From Micromonospora polyrhachis (GTDB lineage Bacteria > Actinomycetota > Actinomycetes > Mycobacteriales > Micromonosporaceae): a stretch of DNA of 64,000 bases. The DNA lies in the NCBI RefSeq assembly GCF_014203835.1, contig NZ_JACHJW010000001.1:2503176-2567175 (forward strand), in the 5' to 3' direction. The first letter of the stretch is position 1; each line of letters begins with the position of its first letter. Positions 18,098 to 28,279 of this stretch are shown here, one piece after another. The position numbers and the translations under genes are program-made. A model generated the notes under the pieces. It had not been told where the DNA came from. It was given only the letters and a program-made list of their open reading frames with translations, and searched no databases.

Positions 18098-18712
18098 TCA
18101 GCTCCACTGCCCCCGATGCACGACCTGCTCGACCGGCCGGCGTCCCCGCGTCAAGGACGGCGATCGATGGTCCGGGGCCGGATAGCCGATGGTGATGGCA
18201 CCGACTGGGGCGAAGCCCTCCGGTACGCCGAACACCGCCCGATACGGCGCGACCCGCTGCGGTGGGATACCGAAGAAGCAGGCTCCCAACCCCGCGTCAA
18301 CCGCTGTGAGCAGCATCAACAGCGAGGCAAAGCCGGTGTCGACGAACCAGTAGGGCACCGGCCAGCGCCCCTCGTCCCGGTCCGTCCAGCCCTTGTCCGG
18401 CTCCGCGTAGCGGTCGAGGTAGGCGGCGCGGTTGGCGTGTGGCACCACGATCAACGGGGCCCGTCGCATACCGGCCAACCACCGGCCACGGCCCCGACTG
18501 CCGGCGTCCTGCACCGGGCTGGTCGCCGCCCAGAACCGTTCCCGGTCCACCGCCGTCTCCAACACCAGGAAACCCCAGCCCTGGGTGAAACCGGCCGACG
18601 GGGCACGTACGGCATGGTCCAGCAGCTGCTCCACCACCTCGGGCGGGACCGGCCGATCCGGGTCGTAGTCGCGCACCATTCGTCGTCGCCGTACGACCTT
18701 CGTGAACTCCAT
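18098..18712 (-). CDS. Nitroreductase-family FMN oxidoreductase
   Basis: A 204-residue cytoplasmic protein of the nitroreductase family, normally an FMN-binding homodimer using NAD(P)H. The N-terminal VVRRRRMVRDYDPDRPVP with APSAGFTQGWGFLVLE is the usual FMN phosphate and flavin-binding start, and the C-terminal GACFFGIPPQRVAPYRAVFG with IGYPAP is also typical. ATG 18712 was chosen because it begins exactly at the conserved MEFTKVVRRRRMVR; longer frames run into the next gene. It follows the aldose-epimerase gene by only 11 bases and is likely cotranscribed. The physiological substrate is unknown. Confidence 0.88.
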   Translation of the reverse strand: MEFTKVVRRRRMVRDYDPDRPVPPEVVEQLLDHAVRAPSAGFTQGWGFLVLETAVDRERFWAATSPVQDAGSRGRGRWLAGMRRAPLIVVPHANRAAYLDRYAEPDKGWTDRDEGRWPVPYWFVDTGFASLLMLLTAVDAGLGACFFGIPPQRVAPYRAVFGVPEGFAPVGAITIGYPAPDHRSPSLTRGRRPVEQVVHRGQWS

Positions 18713-18723
18713 ACCGCCCGCCG

Positions 18724-19680
18724 TCAGCCGAGCCGGCCGCCGGGGCGGATGCCCCAACTGGCCCGCCAGGGCTGGCCCGGCACCAGTGTGATCACATCCT
18801 GCCCGGAGCGGAACGCATCCGGTGGGCAGGTCATCGGCTCGACCGCCACGGACCGGCGGTGTCGCTCGCCAGCCAGCGAGTCGGCGGTGAACACCTGCCA
18901 CCAGCCGAACTCCGGGTCGGCCCACACGCTCACCTCGGCGGCGCCGTCGGCACTGGCCAGGGTGACACCAGACCCGCCGGAGGTCTCCCGGTCGAGGTCA
19001 CCGAAGGTCGTGTCGAGCACCAGACCACCGATCCGTCGGGGCGTGCTGAAGTCGTATCCGTCGCCAGCCACCTCCGCCGCACCGATGGGCAACCCGCGCC
19101 CGTCGACCAGCAGCCGACGGCGACCCGGCACCCGCAACCACAGATCGTCGACGGCCACGCCGGGTAGCCGCAGGTAGGGGTGGACCGCGAGACCGAACGG
19201 GGCCGGCTCGTCCCCCAGGTTGGTCACCTCGTGGGTGGCCCGCAGGCCGTCCGTGCCGACCTGCCAGACCGTACGTAGCAGCAGCGGCCAGGGATAGCCC
19301 GGCTGCGCCGGCAGATCCCCCTGTACGGTCACCGAGTCGGCCTCGTGCGCGACGAGCCGCCAGGGCAGCCAGTTGACCAGGCCGTGGATCGCGGTGTGCC
19401 GAGCCGGTTCGGTCAGCGGCACCTGCAACGAGCGGCCGGCGAAGGTGTACTGACCGTCGCGGATCCGGTTCGGCCACGGGGCGAGCACCTGCCCGGCGGC
19501 ACCGACGCACAGCTCGTCCTCGGCATAGCCGTCGAGGTAGTCCACGCCGCCGGCCCGGTAGGCGCGCAGCCCGCCGCCGACCTGCACCACGACCGCCTCG
19601 TGCCCGTCCGCTTTGATTGTCCACTGTGCACCGGACGGGGGTCGAGGGCCCACGTCGATGTTGTCCATGGGTTGGACCAT
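18724..19680 (-). CDS. Aldose 1-epimerase family protein
   Basis: About 318 residues of a galactose-mutarotase-like beta fold. Recognisable are APWPNRIRDGQYTF near residue 80 (sugar-phosphate contact Arg), HTAIHGLVNWLPW with the His of the active site, GLAVHPYLRLPG with the second His, and a late PMTCPPDAFRSG acid-containing segment. These enzymes interconvert anomers of hexoses in the cytoplasm. The start at ATG 19680 is preferred, with ATG 19668 possible. Upstream lies a 24-bp tandem repeat that reaches into the preceding MFS gene. With the nitroreductase gene it forms the 3' part of a minus-strand run starting at pdxH. Confidence 0.88.
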   Translation of the reverse strand: MVQPMDNIDVGPRPPSGAQWTIKADGHEAVVVQVGGGLRAYRAGGVDYLDGYAEDELCVGAAGQVLAPWPNRIRDGQYTFAGRSLQVPLTEPARHTAIHGLVNWLPWRLVAHEADSVTVQGDLPAQPGYPWPLLLRTVWQVGTDGLRATHEVTNLGDEPAPFGLAVHPYLRLPGVAVDDLWLRVPGRRRLLVDGRGLPIGAAEVAGDGYDFSTPRRIGGLVLDTTFGDLDRETSGGSGVTLASADGAAEVSVWADPEFGWWQVFTADSLAGERHRRSVAVEPMTCPPDAFRSGQDVITLVPGQPWRASWGIRPGGRLG

Positions 19681-19723
19681 AACCGTTCCCAGCCGGCCCC
19701 GTGCCGAGCTGGCCTGACCGGCA

Positions 19724-19819
19724 CCGGTCCCGTCACGGTCCAGCCGCCCGGTCCCGTCATGGTCCAGCCGCCCGGTCCCGTCATGGAACAGCCGCCCGGT
19801 CCCGTCACGGCCCAGCCGT
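19724..19819. repeat. 24-bp tandem repeat, four units
   Basis: Four consecutive 24-base units start at 19724, 19748, 19772 and 19796, each beginning CCGGTCCCGTCA and differing at only a few bases; a partial fifth follows at 19820. The array covers the last codons and stop (19805-19807) of the MFS gene and most of the gap to the aldose epimerase gene. On the minus strand each unit carries a T(G/C)ACGGGACCGG core, so different units supply TGA triplets. Confidence 0.9.
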
Positions 19820-21208
19820 CCGGTCCGCCGCCGCGACCCGGTAACGCAACAGTGCCGGGAAGGCCAGCGCCAGCAGCACGGCGAGCACCGCCGCCGCCAC
19901 CCCACCGCCCACCCAGGCGGTGCCGACGCCGAAGGCGGCGGCGCTCGCCCCGGCCCGCAGGTCACCCAGCCGAGGGCCACCAGCCACCACCACGGTGTTG
20001 ATGCCCTGGAGCCGGCCCCGCATCCGGTCCGGTACGTAGACCAGCAGCATGGACTGCCGGAACACCGCACTGACCAGGTCTGCCGCGCCGGCCAGGGCGA
20101 GCAGCCCGACCACCAGCCAAAGTTGCTGAGCCAGTCCGGCGAGCGCGACCGCCAGCCCCCACCCGACCACCGCGACCACCAGGGCCACGCCCTGACGGCG
20201 TACCCGGCCGATCCAGCCCGAAGTCAGTCCGCCCAGTACCGAACCGATGGCGATGGCGCTGTACAGCCAGCCCACCGCCGTACCGCCACCGAACCGTTCC
20301 TGCGCCACCTCGGGAAACAGGGTCCGGGGCATTGCCAGCACCATCGCGATGACATCGATCGCGAACGACAACAGCAGCACGGGTGCGGTGGCCAGATAGC
20401 GGAACCCGTCCAGGATGCCGCGCAGGCCGAAGGAGGCCCGCCGGCCGCTCGGTGTTCCCGACCGGCCGACCGCCGCCCCACCCGCAGGTGTCGCGTCTCG
20501 CTCCTCCGCCGGATCCGACTCCGGCGGAATGGCCGGCAGTCGAATCGTGGCCCACATGGACACGGAGAAGAGCAGCGCGTCGACCCCGTACGCGATCGGC
20601 AGCGCCACGTCGTACGACCAGGCCGCGAAGATCAGGCCGGCGGTGAGCGGACCGAACACCGCGCATGCCTGGTGGGTGGTGTAGTTGAGGGTGTTCGCAG
20701 CCGGCACCAGGGCGGTCGGCACGAGTCGCGGGATGATCGCGCCGCGAGCCGGTGAACTGACCGCAAAGGCGGTGGACTGGGCCGCGACCAGGCCGAGCAG
20801 CAGCACCGGGTTCTCCACCCCGGCCAGTGCCTGGGCCAGCAGCCCGAGTGTGGACAGCCACATCAGGGTGGAGCTGGCCAGCAGCAGGCGACGCCGGTCC
20901 ACGACGTCGGCGACCGCACCACCCCAGAGGCCGAACACCAGCAGCGGCAGCAGACCGGCCAGCCCGAGCAGCCCTACCCAGAAGGAGCCGCCGGTGATGT
21001 CGTACATCTCGACGGGCACGGCAATGGCCGTGAACTGGAACCCGAACATCGATACGGCGTTTCCCAGCCACATCCGCCGGTAGGGCGGTACGCGCAGCGG
21101 GCGTACGTCGATCGCCCACCGTGAAGGAAGGGCCTTTTCTTCGCGCTTCCCGTCTTGCAGGGGGCCCTTTCTGACAATGCTCAAGGTGCCAGCCGCTCGA
21201 TGGTCCAC
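19805..21208 (-). CDS. MFS transporter, drug-efflux type
   Basis: A membrane transporter of up to 467 residues with 12 predicted helices and a central hydrophilic loop (near residues 225-260). MFS landmarks include [21 protein letters not shown] in helix 1, the loop 2-3 motif [18 protein letters not shown], and an equivalent loop in the second half ([14 protein letters not shown]). The substrate is unknown; the layout is that of multidrug or metabolite exporters. The start is uncertain: GTG 21208 overlaps the pdxH end by 28 bases, TTG 21184 overlaps its stop, and the residues before YRRMWLG are encoded by a hairpin element. The 3' end falls in a tandem repeat. Confidence 0.85.
   Translation of the reverse strand: MDHRAAGTLSIVRKGPLQDGKREEKALPSRWAIDVRPLRVPPYRRMWLGNAVSMFGFQFTAIAVPVEMYDITGGSFWVGLLGLAGLLPLLVFGLWGGAVADVVDRRRLLLASSTLMWLSTLGLLAQALAGVENPVLLLGLVAAQSTAFAVSSPARGAIIPRLVPTALVPAANTLNYTTHQACAVFGPLTAGLIFAAWSYDVALPIAYGVDALLFSVSMWATIRLPAIPPESDPAEERDATPAGGAAVGRSGTPSGRRASFGLRGILDGFRYLATAPVLLLSFAIDVIAMVLAMPRTLFPEVAQERFGGGTAVGWLYSAIAIGSVLGGLTSGWIGRVRRQGVALVVAVVGWGLAVALAGLAQQLWLVVGLLALAGAADLVSAVFRQSMLLVYVPDRMRGRLQGINTVVVAGGPRLGDLRAGASAAAFGVGTAWVGGGVAAAVLAVLLALAFPALLRYRVAAADRTAGP
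21120..21176. repeat. Degenerate AAGGGCC hairpin element
   Basis: An imperfect inverted repeat with arms around GAAGGAAGGGCC (from 21123) and GGGGGCCCTTTCTGAC (to 21173). It shares its AAGGGCC arms with hairpins at 23219-23272 and 28228-28275. Unlike those, it lies at the 5' end of an open frame, within the predicted first codons of the MFS gene and just after the pdxH stop. Confidence 0.6.
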
Positions 21209-21837
21209 ACTCCTTCGTCGGTGCGACGGTAGCGCAATCGATCATGCAACCGGCTGGTCCGCCCCTGCCAGAACTCCACGGTCTCCGGCTCGACCCGCAG
21301 CCCACCCCAGTGCGGCGGTGGAGGCACCGGCTCGCCCTCCGGAAACCGCGCCAGGGCAGCCTGGAACCGCGCGTCCAGGTCGGCCCGGTCCGGCAGCACC
21401 CGGGACTGCGGGCTCGCCCAGGCGCCGAGCTGCGATCCGCGCGGCCGACTGGCGAAGTACGCCTCGGTCTCTGCCCGGTCGACCGGTGTCACCCCACCGC
21501 AGACCACCACCTGCCGGTGCATCGGAAACCAGGGGAACACCAGACTGGCGTACGGGTTGGCGAGCGCCTCCACGCCCTTGCGCGACTCGTGGTTGGTGTA
21601 GAGGACGAATCCCCGCTGGTCGTACCCCTTGAGCAGGACGGTCCGACTGCTGGGGCGCCCGGCGGCGTCGGCGGTGGCGAACACCATCGCGTTCGGTTCG
21701 GGTAGCCGGAATTCGACGGCCTCGACGAACCACCGGTCGAACTGCGTCCACCAGTCGGCGGCCAGGCCGGTCCGGGACAGCCCGGTGTCCCCCGCGTAGT
21801 CGTCACGCATGCCTGCCGCCCGCACCGTGTCCTCCAT
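21181..21837 (-). CDS. pdxH: Pyridoxamine 5'-phosphate oxidase
   Basis: A 218-residue FMN enzyme that oxidises pyridoxine or pyridoxamine 5'-phosphate to pyridoxal 5'-phosphate, the last step of vitamin B6 biosynthesis and salvage. Seen are the FMN-contact segment [51 protein letters not shown] and the C-terminal signature [18 protein letters not shown]. Length is normal. ATG 21837 has GGGAGAG about eleven bases upstream; the frame extends further but without a better start. It heads a minus-strand run followed by the MFS, aldose epimerase and nitroreductase genes, and is divergent from the citrate synthase gene. Confidence 0.95.
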   Translation of the reverse strand: MEDTVRAAGMRDDYAGDTGLSRTGLAADWWTQFDRWFVEAVEFRLPEPNAMVFATADAAGRPSSRTVLLKGYDQRGFVLYTNHESRKGVEALANPYASLVFPWFPMHRQVVVCGGVTPVDRAETEAYFASRPRGSQLGAWASPQSRVLPDRADLDARFQAALARFPEGEPVPPPPHWGGLRVEPETVEFWQGRTSRLHDRLRYRRTDEGVWTIERLAP

Positions 21838-22093
21838 CACACTCTCCCGGATTCGTCCCGCCGACTGGTGGACCGGTGAGCCCACCGGCGGACCGGTCGA
21901 GCGGTTTGGAAACCCACCGCCGTTGATCTGAATCACGGTCCGCGCTGTTGGGCATAGCACACCTGGGCAGGGTCGCAACCGGGTTACTCAGCAGGCAAGA
22001 TGACACGAATACATCCCTGAGGGTCGCCTAAGGAGCTTTTCCGACCACGCGGACGAGCCAGAGTGCACGGACAACCAGATCCAGGAGAGAAGA

Positions 22094-23200
22094 ATGTCCG
22101 ACTTCAAGCCGGGCCTGGAGGGCGTGATCGCCTTCGAGACCGAGATCGCCGAACCCGACAAAGAGGGCGGCGCGCTGCGCTATCGCGGTGTAGACATCGA
22201 GGATCTGATCGGCCAGGTCTCGTTCGGCAACGTCTGGGCGTTGCTCGTCGACGGTCGGTTCGGCCCCGGCCTGCCCCCGGCCGAACCCTTCCCCGTACCG
22301 GTGCACTCCGGGGACATCCGGGTCGACGTCCAGTCCGCCGTGGCGATGCTCGCCCCGTACTGGGGGCTCTCCCAACTGCTGGACATCTCCGACGAGCAGG
22401 CCCGCGAGGACCTGGCCCGGGTCTCGGTCACCGCGCTCTCCTTCGTCGCCCAGTCGGCGCGTGGTCTCGGCCTGCCGGCCGTACCGCAGAAGGAGATCGA
22501 CAAGGCCTCCACCATCGTCGAGCGGTTCATGAAGCGCTGGCGGGGTGAGCCGGACCCCCGGCACGTCAAGGCGGTCGACGCCTACTTCATCTCCGCCGCC
22601 GAGCACGGGCTGAACGCCTCCACCTTCACCGCCCGGATCGTCGCCTCCACCGGTGCCGACGCGGCGGCCTGCATCTCCTCCGGCATCGGGGCGCTCTCCG
22701 GCCCGCTGCACGGTGGCGCGCCGTCGCGGGTACTGCACATGATCGAGGCGGTCGAGCGCAGCGGCGACGCCGAGGGGTACGTCAAGGGCGTACTCGACCG
22801 GGGCGAACGGCTGATGGGCTTCGGCCACCGGGTCTACCGGGCCGAGGACCCCCGGGCCCGGGTGCTGCGGCGCACCGCCAAGGAGCTGGGCGCACCCCGC
22901 TTCGAGGTGGCCGAGGCGTTGGAGAAGGCGGCCCTGGCGGAACTGCACACCCGCAAGCCCGACCGGGTGCTGGCCACCAACGTCGAGTTCTGGTCGGCGG
23001 TCGTTCTCGACTTCGCCGAGGTGCCGGCGCACATGTTCACCTCGATGTTCACCTGCGCCCGGATGGGCGGCTGGAGCGCGCACATCCTGGAACAGAAGCG
23101 GCTGAGCCGACTGGTTCGGCCCTCCGCCCGCTACGTCGGGCCGGCCCCCCGTAAGCCCGCCGGGGTGGAAGGCTGGGACGCCATCCCGCACGGCGTCTGA
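22094..23200 (+). CDS. Citrate synthase
   Basis: A 368-residue type I-like citrate synthase that condenses oxaloacetate and acetyl-CoA for the TCA cycle. The catalytic residues are visible: His in GALSGPLHGGAPS, His in MGFGHRVYRAEDPR, and Asp in VEFWSAVVLDFAEVP. The ATG at 22094 is preceded by an AGGAGAGAAG ribosome-binding sequence. The gene is monocistronic, ending in a strong hairpin at 23219-23272. Its neighbourhood with serC and sepH resembles that of the second citrate synthase gene (citA) in mycobacteria, as I recall it. It is divergent from pdxH across about 250 bases. Confidence 0.96.
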   Translation: MSDFKPGLEGVIAFETEIAEPDKEGGALRYRGVDIEDLIGQVSFGNVWALLVDGRFGPGLPPAEPFPVPVHSGDIRVDVQSAVAMLAPYWGLSQLLDISDEQAREDLARVSVTALSFVAQSARGLGLPAVPQKEIDKASTIVERFMKRWRGEPDPRHVKAVDAYFISAAEHGLNASTFTARIVASTGADAAACISSGIGALSGPLHGGAPSRVLHMIEAVERSGDAEGYVKGVLDRGERLMGFGHRVYRAEDPRARVLRRTAKELGAPRFEVAEALEKAALAELHTRKPDRVLATNVEFWSAVVLDFAEVPAHMFTSMFTCARMGGWSAHILEQKRLSRLVRPSARYVGPAPRKPAGVEGWDAIPHGV

Positions 23201-23215
23201 GCGCGTCGCTCATAA

Positions 23216-24610
<1,395 letters not shown>

Positions 24611-24616
24611 CGCCAG

Positions 24617-24654
24617 GTCCGGCGGGTGTCCGAGCTGTCGGATACCCGCCGGAC
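24617..24654 (+). terminator. Hairpin after serC
   Basis: Inverted repeat of 15 bases with one wobble mismatch (24617-24631 with 24640-24654) and an eight-base loop, starting six bases after the serC stop. Confidence 0.75.
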
Positions 24655-24821
24655 GATCCCGGCTGGAGATCGATCCACGCAGCTCACCGACGACATGCGG
24701 GCGTGGCCTCCCCCCACCAGGTGACACACCGGCGTACCGTGTCAAGGACGCCCGGGTGGCTGACTCGTGGCGTGATGCCCGCGGACGGCGTGGGTCCAGC
24801 GACGCGGACGGAGGCAACGAG

Positions 24822-25901
24822 ATGCGGCCAGTACGCTTCGTCGCCCTCTCCGAGGACGGCCAGGCCTTGGTGCTCACCGACGAGGTGGGTCGCCTTCTTG
24901 CGCTGCCCATCGACGAGCGGGTGGCCACGGTTCTCCAGGCCGAGCCGGGCGGGGTTCCCCTCAGTGTGGCCACCGCCAACGACTTCGCCCCTTCCCTGTC
25001 TCCACGGGACATCCAGGCCCGGATCCGGGCCGGCGAGTCCGCCGAGGACGTCGCCCGTATCGCGGGCGTACCGGTCGACCGGGTGCTGCGCTACGCCGGA
25101 CCGGTGCTCCAGGAGCGGGCCATGCTCGCCCAGCACGCCCGGCGTACCCGGCTGCGGACCTCCGACAAGAGCGTCCCGCTCTCCGAGGTCGTGGACGGCC
25201 GGCTGGCCCAGCACGGCATCGACACCGAGAAGATCTCCTGGGACGCGTTCCGCCGTGACGACGGCACGTGGCGGATCGTCGCCACCTGGCCGTCCGGCAA
25301 GGCCACCGCCCAGGCGGTCTGGGATCTCGACAAGACCCGACAGTTCGTCACGCCCCACGACGACATGGCGAAATACCTCTGCGCCGAGCGGCCAGCCGCG
25401 CCGATCCTCGGTCAGGAGCCGGTGCCGGAACGGGCCGGCGGGCACGCCCTGCCCGGCCCGTCGCGTGGCGAGCCGAGTCGGGGTGGGCACGGCCTGCCTG
25501 CGGCGGCCCCCGAGCCTCGGCCGACCCGGGATCCGATCCGGGCCGGGCGTGATGCCCTGCTCGCCTCCCTCGACCGGCCGCTCGGATCGAGTGCCGGGCG
25601 GGGTCTGGACCCGACCGCACCGGCCGCGCTCGCTGGTCAGGAGACGCCCCGCAAGCGGGCGGTCAGTGGCGGTGCGGCCGCGCTGCTCGGCGGCGGCCAG
25701 GGCTCGGCCTTCGACGATGACGCCGACGCGCCGAAGGAAGTTCCAGCGGTTCCCTCGCTGGCGGTGCTCCGTCCCCGGCGTACTGCCGGTGCCACGGCGG
25801 CTGGTGAGTCGGGTGACGCTGCCGGCAAGCCGCGCAAGCGCCTGCCGAGCTGGGACGACGTACTCTTCGGTGGCGGTCCGGCGGCTCGCGAAAGTTCCTG
25901 A
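24822..25901 (+). CDS. sepH: Septation protein SepH
   Basis: A 359-residue cell-division protein. Residues 1-170 are the conserved SepH (DUF3071) domain, starting MRPVRFVALSEDGQALVLTD and including a helix-turn-helix-like part (RDIQARIRAGESAEDVARIA). Residues 190-340 are Pro/Gly/Ala-rich and predicted disordered, ending in the conserved tail RLPSWDDVLFG. In Streptomyces and mycobacteria SepH binds FtsZ and promotes its assembly into Z-rings. ATG 24822 has GGAGG seven bases upstream and starts at the conserved residues. It is transcribed alone between two hairpins. Confidence 0.95.
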   Translation: MRPVRFVALSEDGQALVLTDEVGRLLALPIDERVATVLQAEPGGVPLSVATANDFAPSLSPRDIQARIRAGESAEDVARIAGVPVDRVLRYAGPVLQERAMLAQHARRTRLRTSDKSVPLSEVVDGRLAQHGIDTEKISWDAFRRDDGTWRIVATWPSGKATAQAVWDLDKTRQFVTPHDDMAKYLCAERPAAPILGQEPVPERAGGHALPGPSRGEPSRGGHGLPAAAPEPRPTRDPIRAGRDALLASLDRPLGSSAGRGLDPTAPAALAGQETPRKRAVSGGAAALLGGGQGSAFDDDADAPKEVPAVPSLAVLRPRRTAGATAAGESGDAAGKPRKRLPSWDDVLFGGGPAARESS

Positions 25902-25912
25902 CCGACGCGAGG

Positions 25913-25938
25913 GTTCCGGCCACGCATGTGGTCGGAAC
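25913..25938 (+). terminator. Hairpin after sepH
   Basis: An 11-bp stem with one G-T wobble (25913-25923 with 25928-25938) and a GCAT loop, twelve bases after the sepH stop. Confidence 0.65.
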
Positions 25939-26009
25939 TCGGGAGTTCCTGGTCGGTCCTCATCGCCTCCTGGCCGGCGCATGCCCGGTCCGCATGACAG
26001 GGTGGACCG

Positions 26010-26996
26010 ATGGACTACACGAACCTGGGACGTACCGGTCTGTCGGTCAGCCGGCTCTGTCTGGGCACGATGAACTTCGGGCCGCAGACCAGTGAGCCGG
26101 ACAGCTTCGAGATCATGGACCGGGCGCTGGAACACGGGATCAACTTCTACGACACCGCCAATGTCTACGGCTGGCAGACCGGTGAGGGCATCACCGAGAA
26201 GATCATCGGCCGCTGGTTCGCCCAGGGCGGCGGCCGCCGAGAAAAGGTCGTCCTGGCCACCAAGGTCTACGGCAAGATGGGCGACTGGCCCAACGAGCAG
26301 GGACTCTCCGCCCGACACATCATCCGGGCCTGTGAGGACTCGCTCCGTCGGCTACAGACCGACTGGATCGACCTCTACCAGATGCACCACGTCTCCCGGG
26401 CCACCCCGTGGGAGGAGATCTGGCAGGCCATGGAGACCCTGGTCGCCCAGGGCAAGGTGCTCTACGTCGGCTCGTCCAACTTCGCCGGTTGGCACCTGAC
26501 CGCCGCCCAGGAGTCGGCCAACCGGCGACACTTCCTCGGGCTGGTGTCGGAGCAGTGCATCTACAACCTGATGACCCGACACGTCGAGCTTGAGGTGGTG
26601 CCGGCCGCCCAGCAGTACGGTCTCGGCATCATCCCCTGGTCGCCGCTGCACGGCGGGCTGCTCGGCGGGGCCATCCGCAAGCTGTCCGAGGGGGGCGCGG
26701 AGCGGGCCAGGAGCGGTCGCGCAGCGGACGCCCTGACCGCACACCGGCCGACCATCGAGGCGTACGAGAAGCTCTGTGCCGAACTTGGCCACGACCCGGC
26801 CGATGTCGCGCTCGGTTGGTTGTTGTCCCGCCCCGGCGTGACCGCGCCCATCGTGGGCCCCCGGACCGTCGCGCAGCTCGACGCGAACCTCGGCGCACTA
26901 CAGGTGCGGCTCTCCGACGAGGTGCTGACCAAGCTGGACGAGCTGTTCCCGCCGGTCGGCCAGGGCGGTCCCGGCCCCGAAGCCTGGGCCTGGTGA
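26010..26996 (+). CDS. Aldo/keto reductase
   Basis: A 328-residue NADPH-dependent reductase with a TIM-barrel aldo/keto reductase fold. The catalytic tetrad is visible as Asp and Tyr in INFYDTANVYG, Lys in VLATKVYGKM and His in LYQMHHVSR. The cofactor region is represented by VGSSNFAGWHL, IPWSPLHGGLL and APIVGPRT. This form, with a QTGEGITEKIIG loop, is near the general AKR12/YghZ-type branch rather than the short AKR5 enzymes. The ATG has AGGGTGG upstream. It is a single gene converging on thpR, and its substrate is not evident. Confidence 0.93.
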   Translation: MDYTNLGRTGLSVSRLCLGTMNFGPQTSEPDSFEIMDRALEHGINFYDTANVYGWQTGEGITEKIIGRWFAQGGGRREKVVLATKVYGKMGDWPNEQGLSARHIIRACEDSLRRLQTDWIDLYQMHHVSRATPWEEIWQAMETLVAQGKVLYVGSSNFAGWHLTAAQESANRRHFLGLVSEQCIYNLMTRHVELEVVPAAQQYGLGIIPWSPLHGGLLGGAIRKLSEGGAERARSGRAADALTAHRPTIEAYEKLCAELGHDPADVALGWLLSRPGVTAPIVGPRTVAQLDANLGALQVRLSDEVLTKLDELFPPVGQGGPGPEAWAW

Positions 26997-27013
26997 CCTC
27001 CGCCTGACGAGGG

Positions 27014-27613
27014 TCAGAGCGGCCATGACGCCAGCCGGTGGTGTAGTGAGCGATATCCGAGGTGGCTTCGTACCAGCACCATCTCGGACATCGGCCAGGA
27101 CGGTCCGAAGTAGCCGTCCAGGGTCTCCCGGTCGGCCTCGACGAGGGCCGGGGTCGCCCGCTCACCGGGACGGGCCACGGTCAGGTGCGGCCGGTACGGT
27201 CGCACGTCGTAGGACACCCGGACCCGCCGCAGCTCACGTCGTACGGCGGCACCGAGCCGGCGCAGCGCCACGAGATCCCCACGTAGCCCCACCCACAGCA
27301 CGGTGGAGCGGTCCTGGCCGAACCGACCGCCACCGGCCAACCGGAGCCGGGGTAGGTCATCTCCACCGGTCACGGGTACGCCTGCCGGGCCGCGCCAGCC
27401 CCGGGCGGCCCGGTCCAGCGCCGTTTCGAGGTCGGGCAGGCGGGCGTCGTCGACCTCGCCCAGGAACGCCAGGGTCACGTGGTAGGTCTCCCGGTTGGTC
27501 AGCCGGACGTTCACCCCGGTGGCAGCGAGTTCCCCGATCCGCAGTCGGACCACCTGCGCGGTGAGGTCGTCCACCGCCTCGGGAGTGGGATAGAGCGCCA
27601 CAAAGAGTCGCAA
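27014..27613 (-). CDS. thpR: RNA 2',3'-cyclic phosphodiesterase
   Basis: A 199-residue protein of the 2H phosphoesterase (LigT) family, which opens 2',3'-cyclic phosphates in RNA ends. The two HxT motifs are visible as YHVTLAFLGEV and PHLTVARPG, separated by the usual distance of about 90 residues. TTG 27613 is proposed as start because the conserved protein begins at LRLFVALYP and this start leaves no overlap with the upstream gene; ATG 27697 would add a Pro/Gly-rich leader and overlap it by 68 bases. It converges on the aldo/keto reductase gene. Confidence 0.88.
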   Translation of the reverse strand: MRLFVALYPTPEAVDDLTAQVVRLRIGELAATGVNVRLTNRETYHVTLAFLGEVDDARLPDLETALDRAARGWRGPAGVPVTGGDDLPRLRLAGGGRFGQDRSTVLWVGLRGDLVALRRLGAAVRRELRRVRVSYDVRPYRPHLTVARPGERATPALVEADRETLDGYFGPSWPMSEMVLVRSHLGYRSLHHRLASWPL

Positions 27614-27629
27614 GGTGCCGTCCCGGGTC

Positions 27630-28157
27630 TCATCGTTGCTCCCGCCGCCGTTCGGTGGTGGCGGTGGGCAGGTGCAGACCGGCCGCCTGTAGTTCACCCT
27701 CCACCCGGATCCGCTCTATCTCCAGGTCGAAGCCGTCGAGGTCGGCCAGGTGCTCCGCCACCCCCAGTGCCCGGCTGGCCATCCGGAGGCGCTCGTCGTA
27801 CGCCCGCACCAACCCCTCGTGCCAGTACGACGAGCGACCGACGGCCAGGTGCGGGCGGCGCCGGCCGAGCCGCTGCCCACCGAGGCGGTGCAGGTCGGCG
27901 GCGATCCGTTCGATGGACATCCGATCCGCCTGGTCGAACACGGTGAGGTCCAGGTCACGGGAGAGTGAGTCGGCCTCGACGGCGCGGTCGAGCCGCCGGA
28001 TGGTACGCCGGTCCCGCCAGGCCGTTCGCCATTCGGCGAGGGCACCTACGAACCGCTCGATCAGCTCGTCGGCACAGATGATCGCGGCAACTGCGGCGGG
28101 CAGGCACACCACCGCGAGGAGTGCCAGCGCCAGCACGAGTGCGTGCACGACGGCCAT
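27630..28157 (-). CDS. Membrane-anchored protein of unknown function
   Basis: A 175-residue protein with one N-terminal hydrophobic helix (VHALVLALALLAVVCLPAAVAAIICA) and a charged, mainly helical cytoplasmic part rich in Arg, Asp and Glu (RRTIRRLDRAVEADSLSRDLD, IERIAADLHRLGG). No family was recognised. It lies 16 bases upstream of the proposed thpR start on the same strand, so the two are probably cotranscribed. GGAGGA is only one base from the ATG at 28157, so the GTG at 28148 may be the real start. The frame has strong G/C third-position bias. Confidence 0.7.
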   Translation of the reverse strand: MAVVHALVLALALLAVVCLPAAVAAIICADELIERFVGALAEWRTAWRDRRTIRRLDRAVEADSLSRDLDLTVFDQADRMSIERIAADLHRLGGQRLGRRRPHLAVGRSSYWHEGLVRAYDERLRMASRALGVAEHLADLDGFDLEIERIRVEGELQAAGLHLPTATTERRREQR

Positions 28158-28227
28158 ATCCTCCGACGCTAGGCGGCGGCAGAGGGGCTCGCCACCGATT
28201 TCGGGGGGTTAGGTTCTTCGGGGATCG

Positions 28228-28275
28228 GGAAGGGCCCCTTCCAAGGCAGAACCAATGACAAGAGGCCCTTCCCCA
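28228..28275. repeat. AAGGGCCCCTT hairpin element, probable terminator
   Basis: An imperfect hairpin with arms near 28228-28243 and 28261-28275. Bases 28228-28251 match the hairpin after the citrate synthase gene in 23 of 24 positions. It sits five bases beyond the stop of the MFS gene, so it probably ends the MarR-MFS transcript. Confidence 0.75.
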
Positions 28276-28279
28276 CCCC

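Noticed and set aside
19724-19819. Tandem repeat considered as a CRISPR or origin iteron array
   Set aside because: Units are contiguous without spacers and lie at a gene end, with no replication gene nearby.
22028-23191. Minus-strand open frame of 387 codons
   Set aside because: It is antisense to citrate synthase, whose catalytic motifs are complete.
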